The position numbers and the translations under genes were made by a program. Below are positions 33,554 through 47,358 of a stretch of 64,000 nucleotides of DNA, in pieces; within the stretch, counting starts at the first letter, position 1, and each line of letters opens with the position of its first letter. The notes below the pieces were generated by a model. The model ran no database searches and was not told where the DNA came from. It saw nothing but the letters and a program-made list of their open reading frames with translations. Source of the DNA: Phascolomyces articulosus (lineage: Eukaryota; Mucoromycota; Mucoromycetes; Mucorales; Lichtheimiaceae); contig JAIXMP010000004.1 in the NCBI GenBank assembly GCA_025677815.1, positions 558,001-622,000 of the forward strand, in the 5' to 3' direction.

Positions 33554-33779
33554 AAAGAAGGATTGGTTTTATATTATTATTATTTTTATTTATTCTTTAG
33601 TTATGATATCTTGAATACAATTATTCTTTCTTCCCACGCTCAAGTTTACTGTTATTGTATTTTGGAGGCATCCCCATCTCTTTTCTTGTATGAAAACACA
33701 TTTTTCTTATATTGTTGGATAAACCTTAAATTATTATTTGTATGATAACAAAATGATGAGCATTAGAACAATCCCATAA

Positions 33780-34022
33780 TTATTGAATAATTAACAAACC
33801 ACAGCCATTACCTGTCGATTGTAATGCTGGTATATTGAAACATTCTATGTCAAAGCAGGATATCCATTTAAAAGGCGATCCAATACATCTTTTTACGTGA
33901 TTAGAAAGTTTTGTATGGACAATGAACAGTCCTTGCGAGAAAGGTTTATGTGACCTTTGTTCGCAGCAAGCTAAAATATGTATCCTTAACAATACATTGA
34001 TCAGCTTTGAAACAGGGATCAT
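33780..34022 (-). other. Fragment with C48-protease-like tail (possible relic)
   Basis: The end of this 80-residue frame, IPALQSTGNGCGLLI, resembles the Q-x(4-5)-[DN]-x-CG catalytic-Cys motif of Ulp1/C48 cysteine proteases, which occur in some DNA transposons. The expected upstream His and Asp motifs are not visible and no exons join to it. The identification rests on one short motif. Confidence 0.2.
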
Positions 34023-35012
34023 CCCAAATACCAGGAGTCAGTATTAATTCGATTACAAAGAGTTTAATAGTATAGAGCCTCATTAATAGCAATCAAATCG
34101 TAAATATATACAATGTTTAGTATTGGTACTTACAATTTGATTAAGTACATTGTTTAATAATGGCCATCATGGTTTGGTTACGAAATCACTGTCAGTGATG
34201 TTGATTTGTTTATCAAATGCGTATTAATAGCATTTAAGAGACTCTGAACAAAAAAAAATAGAGTAGACTACTTAAGACACTCAAAATCATTCAAAAAGTT
34301 TATTATGTTTATCCTGGATATCCGATGGTTTATACGAGGCGTCAACCGTCCCCCCTCATAAATATAAATTACATCGTTATACAAAGTTTATATGTGCTAT
34401 CCAGTATAAACATTTTGGAAGTAGTCCAGTTATATGGACCACTCTTGTCATGAGAAGATTTCCAAAAAGTTTACTAGAATTGTTTAAAAACTTAAAAGTA
34501 TAAATAGATTGCATGAGTGTCTACCTCTCCAGTCGTGTTATTTTCGTTTCTGCAGAATGTGCAAAAAAATGGATTGTTTTAAGTTCTCTAGTCCAAGCAA
34601 CAAATATATTCCTTACCGTTCTTGATTGAAATTCCAAGAACAACCACATCTACAAATGCGAAACCTCCTGCCAATTTTGTCTATTTTTATTAATAAATCT
34701 TTCACAACTACTTACTAGAAACATGTATCTTTTCACTTTTACCAACGGTGTTATCACATCAGTCCCTTTTTTTTCAAATATATTTAGCAGCTCACTCCAC
34801 CTATTGTTATCAAGTAAATATTTTTCTGTAGCCAAGATTCTTGATGAGGGGGTTTGAGGCGTGAGATTTATGATCAAATTAAGAAGTTTGAAAGGATATA
34901 GTAAATTAAGTAAAACAAAACAATACATTTAGAATACCATATTCATTCCTTTATATAAAACCATAATCAACTTTTGTAACAACGGTTTTAGTTATAATTA
35001 GTATTGCAGTAC

Positions 35013-35100
35013 TACTTCTGTAGTTTAACGGTCGTATGGTAGTCATTGATTCTTCTGCGTCCTGAAGATGAATTTGATCGTTTTATTTTTTATTTTTTTT
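35013..35100 (+). other. tRNA-like element or pseudo-tRNA
   Basis: TAGTTTAACGG (35021-35031) fits the Pol III A-box TRGYNNARNNG exactly. Thirty bases on, TCTTC/GAAGA (35051-35068) can form an anticodon-like stem whose loop contains GTC. A long T-rich terminator-like tract begins near 35080. The B-box position (GAATTTGATCG) is degenerate and the acceptor stem does not close, so this is not a working tRNA gene. Confidence 0.25.
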
Positions 35101-38100
35101 ACCTATATGAATAATAATATTTGTTGGAACACATTTTTATATAGTAAGCTATCGAATCATAATAGCAAGTTCATTGCTCTATAAAAAACTATTAAATTAA
35201 CTTTTGACTATTGCTTTATTTGTTCTTTCTTTGTCGTATATTATGAACACACGCATATAATATAAATTGCTGAGTCATTATAATTTACTTCAACCTACTG
35301 ATATTATTGGAAAAATCTTGTAGATAAAATAACTTTAATTATAATACTATTTATATTATACTGACTGTCTATATTATTTATTATAAAAGAGAATAAAAAA
35401 AGAAAAGAAGAAAAAAGAAAAATTAAGAGGAAAGAGAAGGATTGTGCTGTGTGATTGCGAGGGGAGTTATAGGTCTAGCTATTTGAGTTCTTTTATTTTC
35501 TAAGTAATAAGCCATAAAGGATAACTTAGAAAAAGAACTCTTCCATGAATTCTACTCAACGTTCATGAGGAGGATTATTCAAATCATCTCTAGGATAAAG
35601 AGAATAATGTTTTAAAAAATGAAGTATGAGCCTAATAGGTCGAAAACCAGTGGAGAATAAGAAATTCCACTGTTCCTTATTGCTTTATGTATTGTGGAAC
35701 TAAGGAAGAGAGCCCTAACTCCAACATGGGCATATAAGGATGCTAAACGTCAACAAAACTGCCAATGGATTTTATCACTTAATCTTGTTAATGGCAACCT
35801 TTGACACAATAGAAATCAATGACTTCTGTATAATCTCAACTACTTTATTTTCATGGTCGTCGAATTTGGAAACCAGTTTTGAAAAATCATTTTTCCAAAA
35901 GTCCCAAAACTCTGTAATAAGAAAAATATTGCAATAATTCTATTTGATTATAATCTTCCTACGACCTACTATTACCAGTATATACTTTCTCATCACTAGC
36001 CATATAGGATTGATGATTGATAATAACTGGTTCATTATTATTTATAATTCAAAGTATTTTTTCCCCTCAAACTGAAAGTTCAAAAATTTCTTGACCCATT
36101 TTTTATACACTACACTCTCCATGATGGATTATTCTATTGGTAGGATAACTTTTGTCGAGAAATAAAATCATTCCATTATTTTAGTCAAACAAACATGTTT
36201 TATTCATATATTCCTTCCTCGTCGCACTTTTATATTATTCATAGACAATATATACATAGAGTACTACTTTAAAAGGGATCTTTCAAAAATCATTGGTGAT
36301 ATATTATGCGAAGGGAATGAAAGAAGTGTATTTTTGTGTACCTTATAGAAATATTTTCGCTATATATATTAGGTAGCTATATACTCTTTTTTCGTAGACA
36401 AAAAAAAAAGAAATCACATATACCATCCGATCATTATATTAAATAGTATGGTTATGTTAATTTATTGCATGAAAAACTAATAAGTGGATTTTGATAGAAT
36501 TCTAAGAAACATTCATCCATTTATTATTTTAGTTATATATAGTTATGTATATCATGAAGAAAAAAATTGGATGGTGAGATAGAGAAATGGCCAAATAGAG
36601 TAAAGTTAGAAAAAAAAACAAGAACAAATCATTTGACATGTATATCATGCAAAACTCACGTTTCTTTTGGTTCTGTTTTCAGTTACCCAAAGAGATGATT
36701 GATTAGACTGTTTATGATAATTGTATATAGATTTCACAAATTTTGTGTGCTGAAATAAATGAATGTAGTATAATAAACTTCTATAGCAAGTCCAGATTAT
36801 AGCAATATATGTTTATAGAAATAGAATGATCTCCCTCATTAAAAACCAACAAGTCAATTCATTAGAGTTTTTGTTACTCACTATAAATAATCCACTAGGT
36901 ACGTACAAATAATATCTTTATTATACAATGACAAAATGGATACAGGTACGATGATTGATTGCGTGTACTCCATATATTGCAAAGTGTCGTACTACTAAAC
37001 ATATTCTGTCGAGGTTTCCATAATGAATATCATGCTAAAAATAAGGTAATCATTACTGTATACATCGAAGCCCACTTGTAAGCTATACAAGAAATACATA
37101 TCAGATTGGATACAATACACACATTTAGATTGTTACAAACATGCTTCCTCGGCATTATATAGAAATAAGTCCTTACAAAATGCGTGTGTGTGTTTTTTTC
37201 TGTACAACGTAGTATTTTTTTTCTCGTGTAAAGAAAACCCTTTTCTTCCCTAAACTAATCAAAACCATTCTAAAATAAACGTTGTTTTTTGTTATCTGTT
37301 TTATTTCGTGTCCAATTTCATTATCATTCGATTGAATTCTATGAGTCAAGAATTTTTGACAGGTCTTTACACACCAAAAAACAATCAATGTGAGTAAATA
37401 GGGACGATATTATGATATATATCTATTTTATTTTATTATAAATATAGAAAAAATACTGAGTCAGAAGCATTCTTATTTGGCAATAGGTTGAATAAGTCAG
37501 AAAAAAGAGTGGTAAGGGTCCAAATGAGATCAGCGTTTTTTGGCCTTTATTAAAAAAAACAACGGATTCATCACTTCCTTTCCTATTTTAGTGTATTCGA
37601 TGACCAATCTGTAACATTATTTCAATCTTATTACATATGATAAATATGATAATATAATAAAAGCATGCTCTCTCATTGTCAAAAGCCGCCAAGGTACTAC
37701 TTCTCTATCTGATCATGATCAGAACCAATATAATATCAAGTCAGCAAGAATTTATTCAAAAAGGTTTAAACCAAACAAGTTGAAAGAAACCATTTTCTTT
37801 GCGCCTGTTATAATTAGTAAATTAGTTATCTTCTAATGAGTGTGTTTCTAAAATACATATCAGATTAATAAATAATAATAATAATAAAATCTCGCGAGTG
37901 GTTAATTCAAAAATAATAGCTGGCTGATTTGTAGTGCCGGGCAACCAAAGAAAATAAAAAGGTAGTTGCCAAGAACTCATTATTTCTCTATATAGGAAAT
38001 GAAGAGTGGGTGATGAAGGATGATGATGTTATATTTTACTTTTCCCCACCTTTTTCTCTCTCCGCGGACGTTTACGTAGGATTCTTTGTATACGTAAAAG

Positions 38101-39993
38101 AAAAAAAAGATCTCCTGTTTATACGTTTTTGGACAGTCGGATATACCTTTTAAGTGGTTTTTTTTATGATGATGATGGTACCATATACAAAATATAAACT
38201 ATTATTTATGCATGCATGTTCTCTTAGCGTTATAATACTGCTTTTTTCTACAATAAATAAATGCTACGATTACACAACTATTGGAAGAAAAATAAAGTTA
38301 GGCTCAGAAAAATTATAAACAACAAATGCAAAAAGGAGAATCAAATTCATAATACTCGTAGTACATTCAATGACGCGTTTTTTTTTAACTTGTAATGATA
38401 CGTACGTTACGTGGCTAAACCATATTTTTACTTGTCAAAATCAATCAAGTCCAAGAAAAAGTATAAATCAATCAGTCATCATTATTATCAATTTAGAGAT
38501 AAAATCTTTTTTTAATTATAAAGAAATGTATCTCTCTTTTCTATACATAAGAATGATGCATGGCATATAAATATAGAACTAAATAACAATAAGATCACAT
38601 TTTTGACATAATTTTTGCTGAAATTATGTCAGTTTATGGGATATAATTAGTGGAGGACCCGGCGATGTTAACGGCCAATGTCACCGCTAGATAGAGTCAT
38701 ATAAGGTTTCCCGAGGGAAAAAACACATGGAATATACATATAATATGTATAGAATATAGTGTTTTTTTGTCTTTCCGAAATACCAATGAGCCGGGTCAAT
38801 AAGACGGTTTTGAGTTTACGCCGAATCTGGGTTGTGTATTATGTTATGTGTGTATATGTTTAGATATATCTAGATATATTTAAATATATATTCTATTTGA
38901 CCCTGGCTGGACTTATTATTTATAATATTTATACACGCCGACAATAAACAATGGGTTAGCCATCTGAAAAACAAAGGAAGCTCGCGTGGATTTTGATCAT
39001 CCTTCCATTTAAACTTTTTTTTAGACAATATGTTTCAGAAGTGATGATGTTTTACTATTATTATTACAAGTAAAAAAAGATATACCCCATAAATTAGAGT
39101 TCGGAAAGGGATTACTCATTCTGGTGGTACTTTTTATTATTATCATTCAATGTGAATGTTACCAACTTGTAACGGAGAGGCAAACATGCGGTTGGTGAGC
39201 AGAGATCGCATGACAATTGCTAAAGATCCGCATGGCTTGAACCTAAAATAGAAGGTAGTGCACCGATCGTGTCTGTGCTTTGTGGAGCTTTGATTTTTTT
39301 TTTTTTTGTTCCTTTTTTTTTTCGTAATACCTGTAAAAAAAGTGGTTGTTTTTGAATGGGTGAGATTAGATTAATATATTACAAAGAAGGGACGGGTGGG
39401 AGTGAAAAGAAGAGAAAGTGAGAGGTATATTTGAATTTTTAACCTCAATTCAAATCATAGATAATGTTATTCACACCGAAGTGAATGAGTTCATCTCATA
39501 ATAAAGAGATAGTTTATTATAATATACTATCAATTGAGTAGTAATAGTTGTATAGCCAAGCACTACTATTACCCTATTTATTTCAACTCATACATTGTTA
39601 CTCTGCTCTGGTTGAATTGAATGGAATTTCAATTCTTCCCGCTATAATTTTTATAATAGCGGGTAAACCTGTAACGAAAAAAAAGGCTGGTTACCAAGTA
39701 GGTAACAAACATGACAACTCTAATTATGATTGGCTGAAAAAATCATCTGATGTGCGTCTTCACCACGCCACCTAAAACGGAGGGAGCACGCTCCACAAAG
39801 GCCCCCCAATAATAACAACAAAAAGAAGCTTCTTCCTTCTCCTCCGCATTTACCCTTTTGTAAAAGACCTTCCTCCTCCCCCAAAAAAAAAGGTCAATTG
39901 ATAAAATTTATGACTTCTCCGATCAACAAACAGAATCATTTATATTGACCCATCATCCTGGTCACCAAGAAATAAACCCTTTTTACATTCATC

Positions 39994-42900
39994 ATGGTTT
40001 CAACCGCAAGCCTACTTCAAGATGTCCTCTCGGATCCAAGGCTATTACGTTCCTTTGAATCTTATTTACGTCGTATTGGTGCTCATGAAAACTTATTATT
40101 CATTGAAGCCATGTCACAACTTCGATACGAAACTGACTCATCGACTCGAGAAATCGCTCTTAACAGGTATCTAATCGACACTAACTCATACTTTTTTTTT
40201 TGTTGAGCGAAACCTATATGATTCAACTCAAGTACATCCAATAATGATGGAAAGAATACGACTGAAACACAGTAGTTCATTATTCAATATTAAAAGAAAT
40301 AATCCAATCCAATCCAATTTCAATAACTCTATAGAATTTATAAATCCTTTTTGACAGAAGGTGCAGGACTTGAACTTAAAAATGTCACCACCAAAGAACA
40401 AGTGAAACGAGATATGGAAGCTTTACAATGGGCTATTCTTCGACGCGAAGATGCTATCGAAGTTTTACAAGACACTGAACATCAAGTTCTTGCTATTTTG
40501 GTAATTGATAAAAAAAAAACTTTTTATTCTTTTGATTCTATTATACCGAAACATTTCACGAATGATTTTTTTTTTTTTTTGGTGTTATAATTATTTTTAT
40601 TCATAAGAAATCTAATAATCTATTGTGTATACTTTTTATTATTGTCTATAAAAAAATTAGACACAAAAATTAGATGAATTCATTCGTGCAAAGAATGTTC
40701 ACATTGAGTAAGTTTACGAATAATTCACTTATTATATTATCTATATTATATTCTCTACCATGTGCTGATTGTTATATATGAAACATTGTGTATCTATTAT
40801 TATCATCCAGTGCCTTTGATCATCGACCAGTAAAGAACCAGATACGAGTTGTCATTATCGGAGGTGGATTTACCGTAGGTTTTTCTATTTTTCTATTTTT
40901 TTTTCAAACATTGACAGCTATTATTAACTCACATTGTTTATTCTTATAATAGGGCTTTACAGTAGCTTCTGTATTAGATCCAATGCCATTATTTCATGTC
41001 ACAGTCATTGATACTAAAGGTAAATACATTTATCTATCTGTCTATCTTGAATGGATTGATTTATTCATATGAAACATAAACTACTTTGTTTCTGATAGAT
41101 TCTTTCGAATATACCCCTGGCATTGTTAAAAGAATCGTAAATCCCGAAGAAACCAGTTCCATGCGTGTACGACACGACGCTTATGTTCGGAATGGTAAAG
41201 TAATTATTGGTTATGCTAGCGACATTGACCACGATGCAACCTCGATCCAGGTGAATGGTGAAACGGTACGGGTGTTTTTTTATTTGTTTATTTATATTAC
41301 CATCATCAACATCATTACCACGTCATTCTATTTTCTATCAAATATTATAATTTTTCTCAGGTCACTTATTATTATTATTATTATTATTCTGTATAGATCA
41401 ATTTTGATTATTTAGTCATTGCCACTGGTAGTTCTTATGCATCCCAACTTAAATCCTATGATGTATCAGTACTTTACAGAGCCACTGGTTTAGAAGATGT
41501 CAACTCAGAATTATTAAATGCAAAACGTGTGCTTATTGTCGGTATGTCAAAGTTTTAAATATTAATCTAATATAAACCGGAGAAGAAGAAATTTGATAAT
41601 TTATTATGTGGAGAAGAAAATAGAAACTAATATAATTATTATTACCTAAATAAATAGGTGGTGGCCTTGTAGGTTGTGAATTAGCATCTGAAATTGCTTT
41701 ACGTACATTCCCTGGTCCTTATCCAAGAAAGCATGTGACACTCGTTGAATCTCACTCCATGGTCATTAGTCGGAGCGATACCCAACAAAGAGAAAAAGCC
41801 ATGGAATACTTGATTGATCTCGGTATTGAAGTTGTGTGTAACGAACGCATTATCGGTCTAGACGGAAGCGAAAGTACTGGTATCTATTTAGGTGCTAGTG
41901 GTCGCGTCTATAGTGGTTATGATAAGGTTTTCATGGCCACTGGTACTCGCCCAAATAGTCAATTATTACTCAATAGTGAAAACCTTGACGTATGTCTTGA
42001 CAATTGGGGTAGAATTCGGGTTAAGCCGACACTTCAATTAGAACACTGGAAACATAATCATATCTTTGCCGGTGGTGATGTCACCAATATCGTTGAAGAA
42101 AAGACAGGTTATGCTGCTACTTTGGCAGGTGTATGTATTGCACGTAATATTTGTCGATTAGTCAAAGGCAAAGAGCCTTTACGTCAAGGTACAAAAGGTA
42201 CTTTACCAGCTCCAGATAAACCTCTTCATGGTATCAGCTCTCAAGGCGGTATTGGTAAACGTAAGTATACACTATATAAATATATTTAGCTCATCATATA
42301 CTCCAATAATTTATATATATATATATATATATATATTCATTTTATTCACAATATATTTTATTTCAATAATATAGAAAAACTTGGTATGCTCAAGAAACGA
42401 TTCGCATTCCTTAACCCATCATGGGCAGCACTCAAATATTTTGATGAACAACAATTTCTTAAAATGGTCCAAGGTGAAGCTGGATCTTCCAGTCAAGCCC
42501 TTGGACGTATGCCACGTCGACTCACCTTACCTTCCAACTATGCCTCTTCACTTATTTCACAAACTTCATCACTGTCCTTAAACAGCATCAGCAGTCACCG
42601 CGACCATCGTCCACCTCTTTCAGCTAGATCTTCACGTCGACAACCTCCTACACCCAAACAAAGCCGTTCCTTTGCTACACTCCATCCTACACCTTCCCAT
42701 AATAGTAAATCGAAAAAACGCGATTATCATACTTGGGGTGCTTCCTCCAAGAATACCAATTCATTTATTAGCACAACAAGCAGTAGCGGCGGAAGTAGCA
42801 CGACCAGTGGATCTTCTGCTGCTTCTTTAAATGAATTCTTACACAATCATTTTACGTATGGTGCTCCCCCTGCTCTACCTACGCATATTCCATCCGATAT

Positions 42901-43054
42901 TATAGATGAAGATGATGTTGAAATTATTAGTACGAAAAGTGCACCTAGTTGTCATCAGAAATACAAGAATCGTCGTTCAAGTTTACCTTCTGTCACATCC
43001 ATGACATGGGATCCTCCTAATACGCCTACATCCAAACGTTCCGTAAGAACATAA
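39994..43054 (+). CDS. RGS domain fused to FSP1/AIFM2-like FAD oxidoreductase
   Basis: Nine exons (39994-40166, 40335-40500, 40661-40707, 40811-40874, 40953-41019, 41099-41265, 41397-41541, 41658-42260, 42375-43054) give about 703 residues. Residues ~5-125 look like an all-helical RGS domain (LLRSFESYLRRIGAHENLLF, then YKSFLTEGA). From ~140 there is a two-dinucleotide-fold oxidoreductase: GGGFTG for FAD (146-151), DSFEYTPG, DYLVIATGSSY, GGGLVG for NAD(P)H (277-282), VFMATGTRPN and HIFAGGDV near 440. This set is typical of FSP1/AIFM2-type NAD(P)H:quinone reductases. The last ~220 residues are Ser/Arg-rich and disordered. All eight junctions keep phase through the domain boundary, so the fusion is one gene. 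RGS domains speed GTP hydrolysis by G-alpha. A link between G-protein signalling and quinone redox is inferred. Confidence 0.88.
42309..42334. repeat. (TA)n microsatellite in an intron
   Basis: A TA dinucleotide tract lies inside the last intron of the RGS-FSP1 gene. Confidence 0.85.
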
Positions 43055-46000
43055 TAATACTTTTACTACGTCATATTTTTGTATACATGCATCTATTTGT
43101 TACTATATATCCTCCTCCCCACTTCTCTCTTTTTTTGCATATTTTCTTTCTTTTTTTTAGTATACCTCATAATAGGTTTTAGATTTTCCTCCCTTTTGTT
43201 TTTTCTTTTCTTTCTGATATAGAGTCTATATTATTATTATATGTAAAACTTTTTTCTTTGCCTCCTTTTACAAAACATGCACAACAACAACTTCCGTAAT
43301 ATACTTATGATAGAATTTACCCCCATCCATTTCACTTTCTCACACAACAAACCATTTTTCGCCTTTCATTTACTTTGCACATTTTTTCCCTTTCTTTCTT
43401 TCTCTTTTTTTTTTTTTACATAATATCTCATTTTCTTTCCATAGTTTTATTATTATTATAAAAAGTTTAAACGTTCCGGCTAGATCGTAAAATTCATATA
43501 TATTTTTATATTTGGACTAGTGGTTTTTTTAATGATATTATTATTTGTTAACTATTTGTTCCTCTCTATCTCTCTCGATCATCCTAATACGTCATTTATT
43601 TTAGATGATATCATGACACATTTAAAATGTCAAAATCATCTTTTTTTTTTTGTCAAAGGGGACCCTGATCATAACTATTTATTTTAAACGGATAGATAGG
43701 ATGATATCTGAATGATTATATTGGTTTTTATAGAAACAATGTATTACGTTGTACATTTATTGACAAAACCCCATTCTTTGTTGCATTGGAAACTATAAGA
43801 AGCCGCCGTTTTTGTCATTCAAAGGAATTTTCTGGCGCTTATTCCTTTAAGTTCTCTGATCGGATCATTATTATCTTAATTTTTTTTGGGGGAGAGAGGA
43901 GGACCCAGTAGTAAAAATGATCGAGGGAAAGTTAAAAATAATAGGTTCGATCATTTTTTTTTACGGAAGCTATTCCTCAAAAAGGAAGTTCCATCATCTA
44001 TTCAATGACACCGCTTTCATCATCATCTGTCAATTGCTACTTTATAATAATATATCTTCCAGATATTATATATAAAATATTAATAATGTCAAATTGACAT
44101 AAATTTACACAAAGAAATTATTTTATACAAAATAATTTGTTTCGTTTGACCCATTTTTCACATTCTGTTTCAATATTCATGGCATAGTAAAGTTCGTAGT
44201 TGCCCTGGACATTTCAAAGTACGATGAACAACAAAAGGCCAGGAACGTTTTGCTGTTGAAATATGTTTAACCGCATATTATGTAACGTGTTTGCCCATAA
44301 AATCGGATTTATTTCTTCTTTTGCCAGCGGGAAAATGTACTACGACAACAATTCCAATTATCAAGATAAAGAAGAGTCCATTGACAGCGAACCAAGAAGA
44401 GCCAATGGACGGGTGGATGATAAGATGTCAAAATAGAACGGAAGAAGAAGTATTTTATTTTTATTTTCCTTTGCAAAAAAAAAGAGGTTGAATTCTATAT
44501 ATAGAAATGTTCTTCTTTTGATTACGTATTATTATATCAGCAAATTATTATTTACTATCGTAAATATACAAATATGCATGTCATTTATAATTATAATTGA
44601 TAGTGATTAAAGAAGAAAAAGTAAGAAGAAAATAGAATAACATATAGTAAACGGGTTCATTGTTGCTTACTATATACATGGAATAATTAGATTTGGTCTA
44701 TTTTTGTACCATACTGGATGACGGCATTCAACAGCTTCTTCTGGTATTCTTAATTACATTAACGTAGTTTTTTTTTCCCCTCTCCCTTTTTTTTGTATCA
44801 AATGGGCATTCGTTTGAATTGCTTATTTTGTTCAATCCTCGCTTGTATTTTTTATTACATACAAATGACGATACATAAAGACTCATATAGCTAATAATAA
44901 CCACACGATTTTTTACAGTCTCACGTGTGTTTCTACAATTGAGAGATTACACAGTAAAAAACTGAAAAACGTCCGATTATATTTTGATAATACAAAATTT
45001 CCAAAGAGTAATGGCGCGCACTAAGTAAAAAACAAAGTCATATACTTACAAAAAATCAATGTGGTAGCAAAATTAATGTCACATGTTTCAAAATCGATCA
45101 AAAATGTCATATTTTTTAACATAGGCTCCGAAATTGTCGAAAAAAGAGAAACCGCAAAGTAAAAGTTGGATTTTTGCGACATTGCCCAACTTTTCCCAAA
45201 TTTTGAACAGTGATATTAGATATCCTGTTTTTAAATAAATCATATAATAGCAATTATACCATTAACCCATGACCCACACATATTCCAAATTGACAAGAGA
45301 TTGTCCCAACTGATGCTACTTCTTCCACCCTGGTATTAGTTATATTTACATATGTGCTTATCTTATTAAAAATCCCTGTTGGAGTTATTAATATTGTCGT
45401 TACTCATACGACCAGCCTAGCATTCTGAACAAAAGTTGATTACCAAGTAATTACAAATCTATTTGGTCTTGCCAGCCTCTAAATCTTTTTTTTTATAATT
45501 TCTTTCATGTGTTACGTATTGGGTATTTGATATACATTATGGAAAAATTATTCGCTGGCATTCTTGGCGATGATGATGGTTTTCTGTGTTATAATAATCG
45601 ATTCCTAAAGTGGCCATTTATAGAAGTAAGGGAAAAACAACAACATGGATCATTCAAAATGGGGAGGGGATAATTAGAAATGAATTATGATGCTCGCAGT
45701 TTTACTTTGCCAATAATTGACCAAAGTGGAGAGAGACAAATTATGAGAATGATATTAAAAAAAATAGCAATGTATGGAACCCAATACACATATGATGAAG
45801 TTACCCTTATAAAGACTAAAATGCTGAATTCTCGACATTGGCAACAAACAATAGAAAACAGGAACTCTAAGCTCTAGTACCACGGGAGGGTTGCTATGGT
45901 TTTTATTTGTATATTTAAATGAGTATCCTCATTCTATGAAGGACACAACTTCAAAGTGTATATTATGCAATGAATTCTAAATAGCTATATAAGATTATAA

Positions 46001-47358
46001 AAAATATTGGGTTGATGATGGTTTTCTATTAATTATTTTGGCACCATTGGGAGAAACAAGCCGGGGAGGAAGAGAAAGTGAACCGGTCATCCCCGTATCT
46101 CGACATTAGCTCTATTCAAAATATCAAGGATGGATGTATGGATCTGCTATGGGAATACTGCTGATGTTTTTCTATCATATTCCTTTATTGAATCTTACTT
46201 CTTTATGACTGTATCTTACCCAATAACTATTGTTTTCTTGTATCATTATATATCTTTTCTTGAATTAATGTATTTGTATATCCATTTCCAACCCAACAAT
46301 CCTAAGTATATATACAACATTACCTTTTGGGAACGTTGTATTCTTTTGATGAGGCATGCACTGCCGTACTACTACTAAATTACCATTTGTTGTTGTTGGA
46401 TTCTTTTTACAATAGATCAATAGTGGTACAGTGTCATACATAGTTACATAAGCATTCCTCACCACACTGTTTTTCTGCCGTGAGTTTTTTTTATCGATAA
46501 ATATCTTATGATGAACAAAAGGAGAATGGGCTGATCATTTAAACGTACAGCTATCGGAAGAGAACAACGAAAAAGAACAACTTTTTTAACTTTAGCATTG
46601 AAATATTGTGTTACTGTTGCATGTGAAGTTATTTGTAACACCTTATAGCTTAAAAAAACGTGCCTTAAAAATCCTGATGTCATCTCATAAATAAACATCA
46701 TATCTTAATTCGCCACTTTTAGATAAAAAGTGATTGTTGCCGCAGTAATAAATGTTTACGGTTCTTAGCCATATAGTGAAGACCCAATACTATTTAAAAT
46801 TTTGATGACATAAACAATAACAATAACATAATCTATTCGTTGTGATCGAGAAATATTTTAGTGGTTGTTTGTTGCTACGTATATATTGGTATCAAATGTA
46901 AAGTATATACTATTTCGTGCAAGACAAGGAATGTTCTTCGTGATTGGTATGATTGGTACGTAGGGGATTAATCATGTAAATAATTGAATATAATCCGGAT
47001 GAACATGAATCATCGACATGATCATATCAAAATAATTTAAGACATTTGAAATGAAAACAATGATTCCATCATTATTATATCATTCGTTTAACAAAGTATA
47101 AATATATTTAATTTTCCATCTAATAGTAATATATGGGTAATCTAAAACGTATAATATTTTAAGTGAATATAATAATATACCAAGAAATGTGTATATAATG
47201 TATAAGAAAATTGAAGTTTTAATAATTTGGCATTGATAAGGTTGATGGGTAAGAGAACGAATAAATGATGTTGCAGCTATAGAGGAGAGTATATTGGCTT
47301 TAAAAATGTATCATATGCATACAACTGCATGATGTATATATATATAAACTCAAGTTGT
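43055..47358. other. 4.3 kb gene-poor region
   Basis: The first ~400 bases are the pyrimidine-rich 3' flank of the RGS-FSP1 gene. The rest is AT-rich with short frames only (for example 44291-44491, 45680-45877 and 46130-46378 on the plus strand). None has recognisable motifs or joins across splice sites. Confidence 0.6.

Larger units (their letters stand above)
33554..39993. other. 6.4 kb gene-poor region
   Basis: No complete gene is supported. I see short open frames, T- and A-runs, a small frame on the minus strand with a C48-protease-like tail (33780-34022), an unrecognised frame at 34650-34928 (minus) and a tRNA-like element near 35021. The right end (39400-39993) is the promoter and leader of the RGS-FSP1 gene and is GC-richer in places. 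Confidence 0.6.

Noticed and set aside
34650..34928. 92-codon frame on the minus strand
   Set aside because: Part of it looks like protein (a Trp/Lys-containing stretch), but no family was recognised and no flanking exons join. It may be a relic.
45680..45877. 65-codon frame in the 43-47 kb gap
   Set aside because: Its composition is less biased than its surroundings, but no motif, start context or joining exon supports a gene.
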